The translations under genes and the position numbers were made by a program. Positions 1 through 6,357 of a stretch of 6,508 nt of DNA are shown one piece after another. The notes below the pieces were generated by a model that was not told where the DNA came from, searched no databases, and saw nothing but the letters and a program-made list of their open reading frames with translations. Positions within the stretch are counted from its first letter, which is position 1. Every line of letters starts with the position of its first letter. The DNA is taken from assembly GCA_946479895.1 (NCBI GenBank), contig CAMLHT010000221.1:1-6508 (forward strand). The letters are read 5' to 3'. The DNA comes from an uncultured Gemmatimonadota bacterium. GTDB taxonomy: Bacteria; Gemmatimonadota; Gemmatimonadetes; Gemmatimonadales; Gemmatimonadaceae.

Positions 1-30
1 ACAGATTACGCCGCCTCGCGCGTTGCCCCC

Positions 31-70
31 GATCCGCGTTCATCGGCGTTCATCGGCGTGATCCGCGTCC
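31..70. repeat. Short degenerate 10-bp tandem repeat in the intergenic leader
   Basis: Seen directly: units close to ATCSGCGTTC follow one another at 32-41 (ATCCGCGTTC), 42-51 (ATCGGCGTTC) and 52-61 (ATCGGCGTGA), then a partial fourth copy to about 70. The rest of 1-126 shows no gene. The run lies 57 bases before the kinase start. It may be one copy of a dispersed intergenic repeat family, or simple slippage. No protein-coding explanation is apparent. Confidence 0.6.
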
Positions 71-114
71 CCCTCCTCCATCCATGGCGCACGAACCCGG
101 AAATTCCCGATGAG

Positions 115-120
115 TAGCTT
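115..120 (+). promoter_or_regulatory. Candidate -10 box for a leaderless transcript of the P-loop kinase gene
   Basis: TAGCTT fits the TANNNT form of a -10 element and ends six bases before the ATG at 127, so transcription would begin at or within a base or two of the start codon. No Shine-Dalgarno-like purine run lies just upstream of that ATG. I see no good -35 hexamer 16-18 bases further upstream. The TAG of the same box (115-117) is also the in-frame stop that limits the gene upstream. The leaderless reading is inference. Confidence 0.35.
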
Positions 121-126
121 CAATCC

Positions 127-681
127 ATGCAGCGAATCCTGATCATTGGATCCGGCGGTGCCGGGAAATCGACCTTCGCGCGCGAGCTCGGCGCGATCCT
201 CGACCTCCCCGTCATCCACCTCGACCAGCTCTACTGGAAACCGGGCTGGGAGAAGCCGGAAAAGGCCGACTGGGCGGGCATCGTCGACCGAGAGACGGCC
301 AAAGAGCGATGGATCATGGACGGCAACTTCGGGGGCACGTTGCCGCAGCGCATCCGGCGGTGCGACACCGTCATCATGCTGGACATGCCGCGCTGGCTCT
401 GCCTCTGGCGGGTAGGCAGGCGACTGATGAAGTATCGCGGCCGCCACCGCCCCGACATGGTGCCCGGATGTCACGAGCGGTTCGACCTCGAGTTCATCCG
501 GTGGATCTGGCGATATCCCTCGAAGAGCCGGCCCGCGAAGCTCGCCCTGCTGTCGGCCACCAGCCCGGATCAGCGCGTCGTCATTCTCGCGTCGACGCGC
601 GAAGTGCGCCGCTTCCTCGAGGAGACGCGGCGCGAGGTCGAGCTCCGGAAACTCAGCGCGGCGCTGGCCGCGCGGGCGTGA
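127..681 (+). CDS. P-loop NTPase of the FlaR / adenylate-kinase-like family
   Basis: A 184-residue cytosolic protein. The N-terminus runs straight into a Walker A loop, GSGGAGKS at residues 8-15. A family-typical LDQLYWKPGW block follows at 32-41, then WIMDGNF at 62-68 and a hydrophobic strand ending in LDMP (85-88) that could serve as Walker B. Basic, Arg-rich segments at 98-108 and 121-136 fit a lid and phosphate-binding region. Proteins of this layout are annotated as DNA topology modulation protein FlaR or adenylate-kinase-like; the true substrate is generally unknown, and the FlaR name should not be taken as proof of a role in DNA supercoiling. The start is forced: an in-frame TAG lies at 115-117 with no start codon between. 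There is no Shine-Dalgarno. The last nine codons overlap the convergent amidohydrolase gene; they lie beyond the kinase core. Confidence 0.88.
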   Translation: MQRILIIGSGGAGKSTFARELGAILDLPVIHLDQLYWKPGWEKPEKADWAGIVDRETAKERWIMDGNFGGTLPQRIRRCDTVIMLDMPRWLCLWRVGRRLMKYRGRHRPDMVPGCHERFDLEFIRWIWRYPSKSRPAKLALLSATSPDQRVVILASTREVRRFLEETRREVELRKLSAALAARA

Positions 682-1978
682 CCGCCAGGTAGTCCAGCGC
701 CATGTTGGCCAGCGACCGGGTGCCGAGCGGCAGCGCGGCCTCGTCCAGGTAGAACTTCGGCGAGTGATTGCTCGCCGCCGTCTTCGTGTCCCGGTCCTTC
801 GGCGTTACGCCCAGGAAATAGAAGATCCCCGGCACGCTCTTCATGTAGTAGGAGAAGTCCTCCGCGGTCGTCGTCGGGATGGCCTCCTTCACGTTCTCCT
901 GGCCGGCCACCCGCTGGAGGGTGGGCAGCATGCGGCTCACCAGCGCCGCATCGTTGACCGTGGCCGGATTGCCGTCGCCGGCGAGGATCACCCGGGCCGT
1001 CGCCCCGCTCGCGGCGGCGATCGATTCCGCCGTGCGCCGGAGGCGCATGATGATGTCGTCGCGCATCGCGGGATCGAAGGTCCGGATCGTTCCCTCGAGG
1101 AAGACGCTGTCCGGGATGATGTTGAAGCGGATGCCGCCGTTGATCCGCCCGACGGTGACGACGGCGGGCGCCTTCGTGATGTCGGCCTGGCGGCTCACGA
1201 TCGTCTGCATGCCCATCACGACCTGCGAGGCGACCACGATCGGGTCCACGCCGCCCCACGGCACCGCGCCGTGCGTCTGCTTGCCGTTGATGACGATCTG
1301 GTAGCGGTCGCTCGATGCCATGATGCCGCCGGACCGGTAGTGGATCTCGCCGGTGTGCATCGGGAAGACGTGCAGCCCGAAGATGGCGTCGACCTTCGGG
1401 TTCTCGAGCGCGCCTTCGCGGATCATCATCGGCGCTCCACCCTGTTCACCCGGCGGCACGCCCTCCTCGGCCGGCTGGAAGATGAACTTCACCGTCCCCG
1501 GAATGCGGTCGCGCATGCCGGCGAGGATCGTCGCCGCGCCCATCAGCATCGCCGTGTGGCCGTCGTGTCCGCAGGCGTGCATCACGCCGACTTCCTGGCC
1601 GTTGAACTGCGTGCGGACGGTGCTCCGGAATGGCAGGTCGACTTCCTCGGTCACCGGCAGCGCGTCCATGTCCGCGCGGAGCGCGACGACGCCGCCCGGA
1701 CGGCCGCCCTTCAGCGTCGCGACGACGCCGTTGTGGGCCACCGGATAGCGGACCTCGAGGCCGAGGGATTTGAGGTAATCGGCGACGATCTTCCCCGTGC
1801 GCGATTCCCGATTCGAAAGCTCCGGATGCTCATGGAAATCCCGGCGCCAGGCCACGACGTTGGCTTCGACGTCCTTCGCCCGACGGTCGATCTCCGCCGC
1901 GAAGGACGACGCCTGGGCGGGGATGACCCCCGGGGCCAGCAGCGCGAGGAACAGGAGCACGGGTACGGAACGGCGCAT
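653..1978 (-). CDS. Secreted M20D-type metal-dependent amidohydrolase (hippurate hydrolase / IAA-amino-acid hydrolase-like)
   Basis: A 441-residue enzyme expected to hydrolyse the amide bond of N-acyl amino acids or related small amides with a metal centre. Residues 1-23 form a Sec signal peptide ending AQA, so it should act in the periplasm or outside. Family motifs appear in order: RRDFHEHPE (45-53), RADMDALPV (101-109), HACGHDGHT (134-142), FQPAEEG (167-173), GLHV (201-204), HGA of the lid/dimerisation domain (236-238), TTAEDFSYY (370-378) and ASNHSPKF (402-409). By analogy with plant ILL2, the metal ligands would be C136, H138, E172, H203 and H405, with E171 as general base; all are present. 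The length is typical of the family plus a signal peptide. The start has an AGGGA Shine-Dalgarno (1985-1989) six bases upstream. The exact substrate cannot be read from sequence. It is divergent from the UPF0182 gene and overlaps the kinase gene by 29 bp at the 3' end. Confidence 0.93.
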   Translation of the reverse strand: MRRSVPVLLFLALLAPGVIPAQASSFAAEIDRRAKDVEANVVAWRRDFHEHPELSNRESRTGKIVADYLKSLGLEVRYPVAHNGVVATLKGGRPGGVVALRADMDALPVTEEVDLPFRSTVRTQFNGQEVGVMHACGHDGHTAMLMGAATILAGMRDRIPGTVKFIFQPAEEGVPPGEQGGAPMMIREGALENPKVDAIFGLHVFPMHTGEIHYRSGGIMASSDRYQIVINGKQTHGAVPWGGVDPIVVASQVVMGMQTIVSRQADITKAPAVVTVGRINGGIRFNIIPDSVFLEGTIRTFDPAMRDDIIMRLRRTAESIAAASGATARVILAGDGNPATVNDAALVSRMLPTLQRVAGQENVKEAIPTTTAEDFSYYMKSVPGIFYFLGVTPKDRDTKTAASNHSPKFYLDEAALPLGTRSLANMALDYLAVTPARPAPR

Positions 1979-2075
1979 GAGTCATCCCTGGGAAGGCGTT
2001 GACCCAAGATAGACCCGGGAGAGGCGGCGCTGACAGAGCCTCCCCGCCGCCGGGCCGGGACCGGTACTTTTCCGC
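1979..2075. promoter_or_regulatory. Divergent promoter region between amidohydrolase and UPF0182 genes
   Basis: These 97 bp separate two genes reading outward, so both promoters must lie here or inside the coding ends. On the minus strand there is an AGGGA ribosome site (1985-1989) and a weak -10-like TATCTT (complement of 2006-2011), with only a poor CTGTCA match 19 bases before it. On the plus strand a TTGACC lies at 1999-2004, with no -10 at the right distance. An imperfect GC-rich inverted repeat (GGCGGCG at 2023-2029, CGCCGCC at 2045-2051) lies between the two and could be an operator or chance structure. The division of promoter elements is inference. Confidence 0.5.
2065..2070 (+). promoter_or_regulatory. 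Candidate -10 box for a leaderless transcript of the UPF0182 gene
   Basis: TACTTT fits TANNNT and ends five bases before the ATG at 2076, placing a predicted transcript start at or within a base or two of the start codon. There is no Shine-Dalgarno at normal spacing; the nearest GGGA (2057-2060) is 15 bases away. I see no convincing -35 element. It resembles the arrangement at 115-120 before the other plus-strand gene. Confidence 0.35.
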
Positions 2076-4916
2076 ATGACCACGCCAGGCAGTCCGTTCG
2101 GCCAGGGCCCGTTCCGGCCGGGATTCCGCCACACCAATCCCCCGTCGCCGGGAAGCATCCGCCGGACGCTGCTGGTCTTCGCGCTCGGCATCATCGGCAT
2201 CGTCCTGCTGCCGGCCGGGTTCCGGCAGCTCGCCGACTGGCTGTGGTTCCAGGACCTCGGCTTCGAGCGGGTGTTCCTGACCCGCATCGGCGCGCAGTGG
2301 GCGGTCGGTGTTGCCGCGGGTCTCCTTGCCTTCGGCGTGCTCTACACGAGCGTGCGCATGTCGCTGCGTGGCGTCGCGCTCGATCAGGTCATCGCGATAC
2401 CCCAGGGGGCGGAGGCGCTGCGGGCGCTGTCGGTCGCATCGGCCAGGCTCATCGGCGCCGTGGCGCTGCCGATCACGGCGATCATCGGACTGTTCGTCGG
2501 CGTGGCCACGACGAATGCCTGGCAGATCGTGCTGGGCTTCATCCACCGCCAGCCGTTCGGCACGGTCGACCCGATCTTCTCGCGGGACATCTCCTACTAC
2601 GTCTTCACGCTGCCGGTCTTCGAGGTCGTCATCGGCCTCCTGACGTTCATCGCCCTGCTCGCCACGGCAGCGGCGGCCCTCGTCTACCTGATGCGCGGCC
2701 ACGTGCGGCGCGCCGCCCGCGGCTTCTTCGTCGAGCCGTCGGCGGGCATCCACCTCGGCGTGCTCATCGCCGCGCTCCTGGTGCTTGGCGCGCTGCGGCT
2801 GCACTTCGTGAGCATTCCGTCGCTCCTGCTGTCCGGCCACACGCCGCTGTTCGGCGCCTCGTACGCCGACCTGCACGTCAGCCTCCCGATCATGCGCGGG
2901 CTGACCGTCCTGGCCCTGGCCGCGGCTGCCGTCGTCATCGCGGGCTCGTTCCGCGGACGGAACTTCGGGCTCGCCGCGCAGGCCGTGGCGGTCTACCTCG
3001 GCGCGTCGCTGCTGGGCGCCGTCATTCCCGTCGCGTACCAGCGGCTCGTGGTGCAGGCCAACGAGCTCTCCCGCGAGTCCGCCCAGATCCTGCACCACAT
3101 CGAGGCCACGCGCCGCGCCTGGGGCATCGACAGCGTGGATCGCCGCGAGCTTCAGGCGGAGGCGCAGCTCACCCCCGCCGACATCGCGGCGAACCGGGTC
3201 ACCATCGACAACGTGCGCCTCTGGGACCGAGAGCCGCTCCTCCAGACGTTCGGCCAGGTGCAGTCCATCCGCACGTACTACGACTTCATCGCGGTGGATG
3301 ACGACCGCTATCGCATCGGCGGCGGACTTCGGCAGGTCATGCTCTCGGCGCGCGAGCTCAACACCGCCGCGCTGCCGACGCGGACCTTCATCAACGAGCA
3401 CCTGACCTACACGCACGGCATGGGCATCACGCTCGGCCCGAGCAACCAGGTCACGCCGGAAGGGTTGCCCGTCCTCTTCCTGAAGGACCTTCCGCCGGTT
3501 TCGAGCGTCCCCGGCCTGGCCGTGACCCGCCCGCAGATCTATTACGGCGAGCTGTCGAACACGTTCGTGCTCGCGCCGACGCGCCAGCGGGAGTTCGATT
3601 ACCCGGCGGCGGGAGAGGGCGAGGCCGGCACGGTCTACTCGGCCTACGCGGGCAAGACCGGCGTCCGGGTGAACTCGTTCATCCGGCGGCTGATGTTCGC
3701 GCTGCGTTTCGGTTCGGTGAACATCCTCCTGTCGCGCGACCTGACCGACAGCACGCGCATCCTGTTCGAGCGCAACGTCAAGGATCGGGCGGAGCGGGTC
3801 CTCCCGTTCCTGCGGTTCGACCGCGACCCGTATCTGGTGGTCACCGATTCGGGCTACCTCAAGTGGGTGCTCGACGCGTACACGTCCACCTCGCGCTATC
3901 CGTATTCGCAGCCGACGGCCGACGGCACCAACTACATGAGGAACAGCGTCAAGGTCGTCATCGACGCCTATGACGGGGACGTGAAGGCCTACCTCGCCGA
4001 TCCCGGCGATCCGATCATCCGGACCTTCGCCTCGATCTATCCCGGCCTCATCCAGCCGCTCTCGGCGATGCCGGAGGACCTGCGGCGCCACCTCCGGTAT
4101 CCGGAGGATCTCTTCCGCACGCAGACCGCGCTCTTCGCGACGTTCCACATGAGCGATCCCGAGACGTTCTATCATCGGGAGGATCAGTGGCAGATCCCCG
4201 GCACCGACCAGGCCGCGCAGCGCCCGGCGGGACGGACGCCCTCCGCATTCATCCGCCACATGGTGATGCGGCTGCCCGGCGAGACGGCGCCCGAGTTCAT
4301 CCTCATGCGCCCGTTCACGCCGCGCCAGAAGGACAACCTGGCGTCGTGGATGGTCGCGCGGAACGACGGCGAGCATTACGGGAAGCTGGTCGTCTACCGC
4401 TTTCCGAGGCAGAGTCTCGTCTTCGGCCCGACGCAGATCGTCAACCGCATCGACCAGGACACCGACGTCTCGCAGCAGATCTCCCTCTGGGACCAGAGCG
4501 GGTCGGAGGTCATCCGCGGCGAGCTGCTCGTCATCCCGATCGAGCAGTCGCTGATCTACGTCCTCCCGCTGTACCTGCGGGCGGCTGGCGGCCGCATCCC
4601 CGAGCTCAAGCGGGTGATCGTCGCCCACGAAGGCCAGATCGCGATGGCCGAATCGCTGGATGCGGCGCTGACGCGGCTGTTCGGGGCGGTGGACCGTGCG
4701 GGAGCGCGGGCCGTCGCCGGAGCGCAGACGGTGCCGGCCTCGCAGCCGGTCTCGGGCACCGATTCACTGGCGACGCTCACGCGCCGCGCCGAGGAGCACT
4801 TCAATCGCGCGCGGGCGGCGCAGCGGGCCGATGACTGGGCGACCTACGGCGCCGAGATGCGGGCGCTCGGCGAGCTGCTGCGACGCATCAACGCCGCGCG
4901 GCCGCCTACCGGCTGA
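2076..4916 (+). CDS. UPF0182 family (COG1615) integral membrane protein of unknown function
   Basis: A 946-residue protein, a usual length for this family. A Pro/Gly-rich cytosolic N-terminus (1-29) is followed by seven hydrophobic segments at about 30-50, 73-91, 124-144, 177-206, 224-242, 272-290 and 300-322. A large soluble region (about 323-946) follows, probably on the outer face. Blocks I recognise from the family are YLKWVLDAYTSTSRYPYS (594-611), NYMRNSVKVVIDAYDGDVKA (619-638), RYPEDLFRTQ (674-683), EFILMRPFTPRQKDNLASWM (740-759), QIVNRIDQDTDVSQQISLWD (787-806) and IPIEQSLIYVLPLYLRA (820-836). A C-terminal helical stretch (902-938) carries the ADDWATYG motif common at family ends. The biochemical role is not known. 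The gene is intact, with no frameshift; the start follows a TANNNT box rather than a Shine-Dalgarno. It overlaps the cellulase gene tail to tail by 11 bp. Confidence 0.95.
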   Translation: MTTPGSPFGQGPFRPGFRHTNPPSPGSIRRTLLVFALGIIGIVLLPAGFRQLADWLWFQDLGFERVFLTRIGAQWAVGVAAGLLAFGVLYTSVRMSLRGVALDQVIAIPQGAEALRALSVASARLIGAVALPITAIIGLFVGVATTNAWQIVLGFIHRQPFGTVDPIFSRDISYYVFTLPVFEVVIGLLTFIALLATAAAALVYLMRGHVRRAARGFFVEPSAGIHLGVLIAALLVLGALRLHFVSIPSLLLSGHTPLFGASYADLHVSLPIMRGLTVLALAAAAVVIAGSFRGRNFGLAAQAVAVYLGASLLGAVIPVAYQRLVVQANELSRESAQILHHIEATRRAWGIDSVDRRELQAEAQLTPADIAANRVTIDNVRLWDREPLLQTFGQVQSIRTYYDFIAVDDDRYRIGGGLRQVMLSARELNTAALPTRTFINEHLTYTHGMGITLGPSNQVTPEGLPVLFLKDLPPVSSVPGLAVTRPQIYYGELSNTFVLAPTRQREFDYPAAGEGEAGTVYSAYAGKTGVRVNSFIRRLMFALRFGSVNILLSRDLTDSTRILFERNVKDRAERVLPFLRFDRDPYLVVTDSGYLKWVLDAYTSTSRYPYSQPTADGTNYMRNSVKVVIDAYDGDVKAYLADPGDPIIRTFASIYPGLIQPLSAMPEDLRRHLRYPEDLFRTQTALFATFHMSDPETFYHREDQWQIPGTDQAAQRPAGRTPSAFIRHMVMRLPGETAPEFILMRPFTPRQKDNLASWMVARNDGEHYGKLVVYRFPRQSLVFGPTQIVNRIDQDTDVSQQISLWDQSGSEVIRGELLVIPIEQSLIYVLPLYLRAAGGRIPELKRVIVAHEGQIAMAESLDAALTRLFGAVDRAGARAVAGAQTVPASQPVSGTDSLATLTRRAEEHFNRARAAQRADDWATYGAEMRALGELLRRINAARPPTG

Positions 4917-5970
4917 CGGAGCGGGCGAGGCTCGACGCGGCCTTGCTCAGCTCGAGGGCGATGTCGGTCCACCACGATCCGGCCTGTGGTCCACCGCGGC
5001 AGGTGCCGTCGGATTCGCCCGGCTGCTTGATCCAGAGGAACGCGTCGACGAGCGGATGCCCGGTGTTCGTCGTCGGGGCGATGCCCAGGGCCTGCCCGCG
5101 CGGATTGCACCACTCCTTCGTGTTGCCGACGCCGTTGCGGCTGGTGTCGATGAGGAAGTGCTTCCCCCCGACGAGTCGCGAGAGCCGCTCGCCGTACGCG
5201 ATGTTCGACGCGGTGGAGAGGTAGTTCGAGACGTTGAGCGAGAATCCGTCGGCGGCCGCGATGTCCACCTGCTTGAGGCGCGCGGCCATGGTCTCCGCCG
5301 AGCGCCAGGAGGAATGGCCGGCGTCGATGTAGACGAGGGCGCCCTTCGCCTTGAGGGCGTGGACGGCCTCCTTCATCAGGGAGATGCGCGCCGCCTGGCC
5401 CGCCTTGTCGAGGCAGTCCATGCCCGGCAGCGCGTCCGGCTCGAGAATGACGATGGACTGGCGCCCGCGCAGTCCGGCGGCGAAGCCGTTGATCCATTTG
5501 CGGTAGGCGTCGCCGCCCTTCGCGCCGCCGGCGGAGTACGACCCGCAATCGCGGTTGGGGATGTTGTAGGCGACGAAGACGGGCAGGGCGCCAGAGCCGG
5601 TGATGGTCGAGACGGCGCTGTTGACCTCACCTTCGATGTTGTTGACCCAGCCGCCGAGCCAGCGCGCGACGGGGCGGTCGGCGATCGCCATGAGCAGCTG
5701 CGCGTCCTGCGGCCGGGAGCGGCGGAGCGTCTCCGCCTGCCGTCGCGCCGTGGAGTTCGGGTCGACGTAGAGCTTGCGGCCGGCGAAGGGGCTTCCCGCC
5801 GACTGCTGCCGGGCCTGGGCACGGGCGTGCGTCGTGATCAGCGTGAGCGAGACGCCCGCGATCACGAGCCGCAGCGCGGTCCGGCCATGACGCGCCGCGT
5901 GAGCGGCGCGCGACAGGTCAGATGTCGCGCCCGGAGCGTGGTGCATCAATCTCCGGCGGAAGACGTCCAT
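4906..5970 (-). CDS. Secreted glycoside hydrolase family 6 cellulase (endo-beta-1,4-glucanase type)
   Basis: A 354-residue inverting beta-1,4-glucanase, expected to be exported and to cut cellulose or related glucans. After a basic N-terminus, a hydrophobic core (about 33-47) ends in AQA at 51-53, a likely signal peptidase site. The catalytic domain starts near LYVDPNS (67-73). Both GH6 signatures match: VAYNIPNRDCGSYSAGG (133-149) and IVILEPDALP (173-182). By analogy with Trichoderma Cel6A and Thermobifida Cel6A, D179 is the general acid, D141 and D216 (in IDAGHS) support it, and K315, E319 and D321 (in IKQPGESDG) form the base side. C142/C186 and C288/C324 match the two family disulfides in spacing. 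There is no carbohydrate-binding module or linker. The endo mode is inferred from compact size and bacterial-type sequence. The chosen ATG has GGGAG (5977-5981) six bases upstream; an ATG at residue 9 (5946) also has GGAG. Confidence 0.94.
   Translation of the reverse strand: MDVFRRRLMHHAPGATSDLSRAAHAARHGRTALRLVIAGVSLTLITTHARAQARQQSAGSPFAGRKLYVDPNSTARRQAETLRRSRPQDAQLLMAIADRPVARWLGGWVNNIEGEVNSAVSTITGSGALPVFVAYNIPNRDCGSYSAGGAKGGDAYRKWINGFAAGLRGRQSIVILEPDALPGMDCLDKAGQAARISLMKEAVHALKAKGALVYIDAGHSSWRSAETMAARLKQVDIAAADGFSLNVSNYLSTASNIAYGERLSRLVGGKHFLIDTSRNGVGNTKEWCNPRGQALGIAPTTNTGHPLVDAFLWIKQPGESDGTCRGGPQAGSWWTDIALELSKAASSLARSVSR
5891..5930 (-). other. Two overlapping, mutually exclusive hairpins around the upstream gene's stop codon
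   Basis: Reading the minus strand, the first hairpin pairs 5930-5923 with 5915-5908 (8 bp, GCGCGACA/TGTCGCGC), and its 7-nt loop holds the TGA stop (5920-5918) of the small membrane protein gene. The second pairs 5910-5903 with 5898-5891 (8 bp, CGCGCCGC/GCGGCGCG) around a TCAC loop. They share bases 5908-5910, so both cannot form completely at once. They lie 40-80 bases into the cellulase gene, where the second encodes the peptide RAAHAAR in the signal-peptide n-region. No U tract follows, so this is not a standard intrinsic terminator. A role in coupling is inference, and stems of this length also arise by chance in such GC-rich DNA. Confidence 0.4.
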
Positions 5971-6349
5971 CGGCTTCTCCCATCTGCCGTAACGTGTATG
6001 CCACCCGCGCCGTCAGGATGCGCGTCGCGCGAAGGTCGTAGTGCGACTTCACGAACAGTACCGCGAGGTCGCCCGCGCCCCAGAGCAGCCCGGCGAAGAT
6101 GATCAGGCGGACCGCGTCGGCGACGACCACGCCAACCGAGAGCGGAACCGTGCTCGTCATGGCGAAGAACACCTGCAGGATCATCAGCAGGATCAGGATG
6201 ATCGCCATGCCCCGGAAGATGATCGCCACCGTGCGGATGCCCTGCACGGGCTCGATGTCATCCTCCCGTACGGATACACCGTCAATGTTCGGGCGGTCCT
6301 CGACGGTCGCGCGCGTGTCGGTCTGAGCCGTATGCCTTGAGCCAACCAT
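5918..6349 (-). CDS. Small membrane protein of unknown function upstream of the GH6 cellulase
   Basis: A 143-residue protein I do not recognise. A polar, acidic N-terminal part (1-40) is followed by two hydrophobic stretches: about 41-64, rich in Ile/Leu/Met, and about 69-100, long enough for one long or two short helices. The second is followed by a basic segment HYDLRATRILTARVAYTLRQ (103-122) and a charged tail. Positive charges after the second stretch suggest the C-terminus is cytosolic. I see no signal-peptide cleavage site, catalytic motif or cysteine pair. The start ATG has only a weak AAGG three bases upstream; the next Met (48) lies inside the first helix, so the upstream start is preferred. 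The last 17 codons plus stop overlap the cellulase 5' end in another frame, so the two are probably co-transcribed and coupled. The hydrophobic pattern in a normal reading frame makes this a real gene rather than a shadow. Confidence 0.75.
   Translation of the reverse strand: MVGSRHTAQTDTRATVEDRPNIDGVSVREDDIEPVQGIRTVAIIFRGMAIILILLMILQVFFAMTSTVPLSVGVVVADAVRLIIFAGLLWGAGDLAVLFVKSHYDLRATRILTARVAYTLRQMGEADGRLPPEIDAPRSGRDI
5977..5981 (-). promoter_or_regulatory. Ribosome binding site of the GH6 cellulase, inside the upstream gene
   Basis: On the minus strand GGGAG lies six bases before the ATG at 5970, a normal spacing, and is embedded in the coding sequence of the small membrane protein. A second site, GGAG (complement of 5951-5954), lies four bases before an in-frame ATG at 5946. 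The first has the better spacing and decides the start I chose, but the second would give a shorter n-region and a 29-bp rather than 53-bp overlap. Confidence 0.55.
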
Positions 6350-6357
6350 ATGCCTTG
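6328..6357 (-). repeat. 12-bp direct repeat, 18-bp period, spanning the start codon of the small membrane protein gene
   Basis: On the minus strand CAAGGCATATGG (6357-6346) recurs as CAAGGCATACGG (6339-6328), 11 of 12 bases identical. The first copy supplies both the weak AAGG ribosome site and the ATG start; in the second the ATG position reads ACG. The 18-bp spacing keeps the reading frame. It may be a small tandem duplication or a pair of binding sites near translation start. Confidence 0.5.

Noticed and set aside
40..474. A 144-codon minus-strand open frame overlapping the kinase start
   Set aside because: Antisense to the Walker A-containing kinase, no motif, biased composition.
764..2002. 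A 412-codon plus-strand open frame opposite the amidohydrolase
   Set aside because: Arg/Asp/His-rich shadow of a gene with intact M20D motifs; no recognisable domain of its own.
1830..4628. A 932-codon open frame on the minus strand opposite most of the UPF0182 gene
   Set aside because: Its translation is low-complexity, dominated by Asp, Arg, Glu, His and Gln without hydrophobic cores or motifs. That is typical of the antisense frame of a GC-rich gene, and the opposite strand encodes a clear conserved family.
4893..4902. Self-complementary GCCGCGCGGC near the UPF0182 3' end
   Set aside because: A loopless 10-bp GC palindrome inside coding sequence, expected by chance at this base composition; no U tract.
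5891..5910. Perfect GC hairpin as an intrinsic terminator of the small membrane protein gene
   Set aside because: No run of U follows on the minus strand and it lies inside the cellulase coding sequence; kept only as possible regulatory structure.
4696..6102. A 468-codon plus-strand open frame opposite the cellulase
   Set aside because: It begins inside the UPF0182 coding end and has shadow-like composition, while the minus strand carries both complete GH6 signatures.
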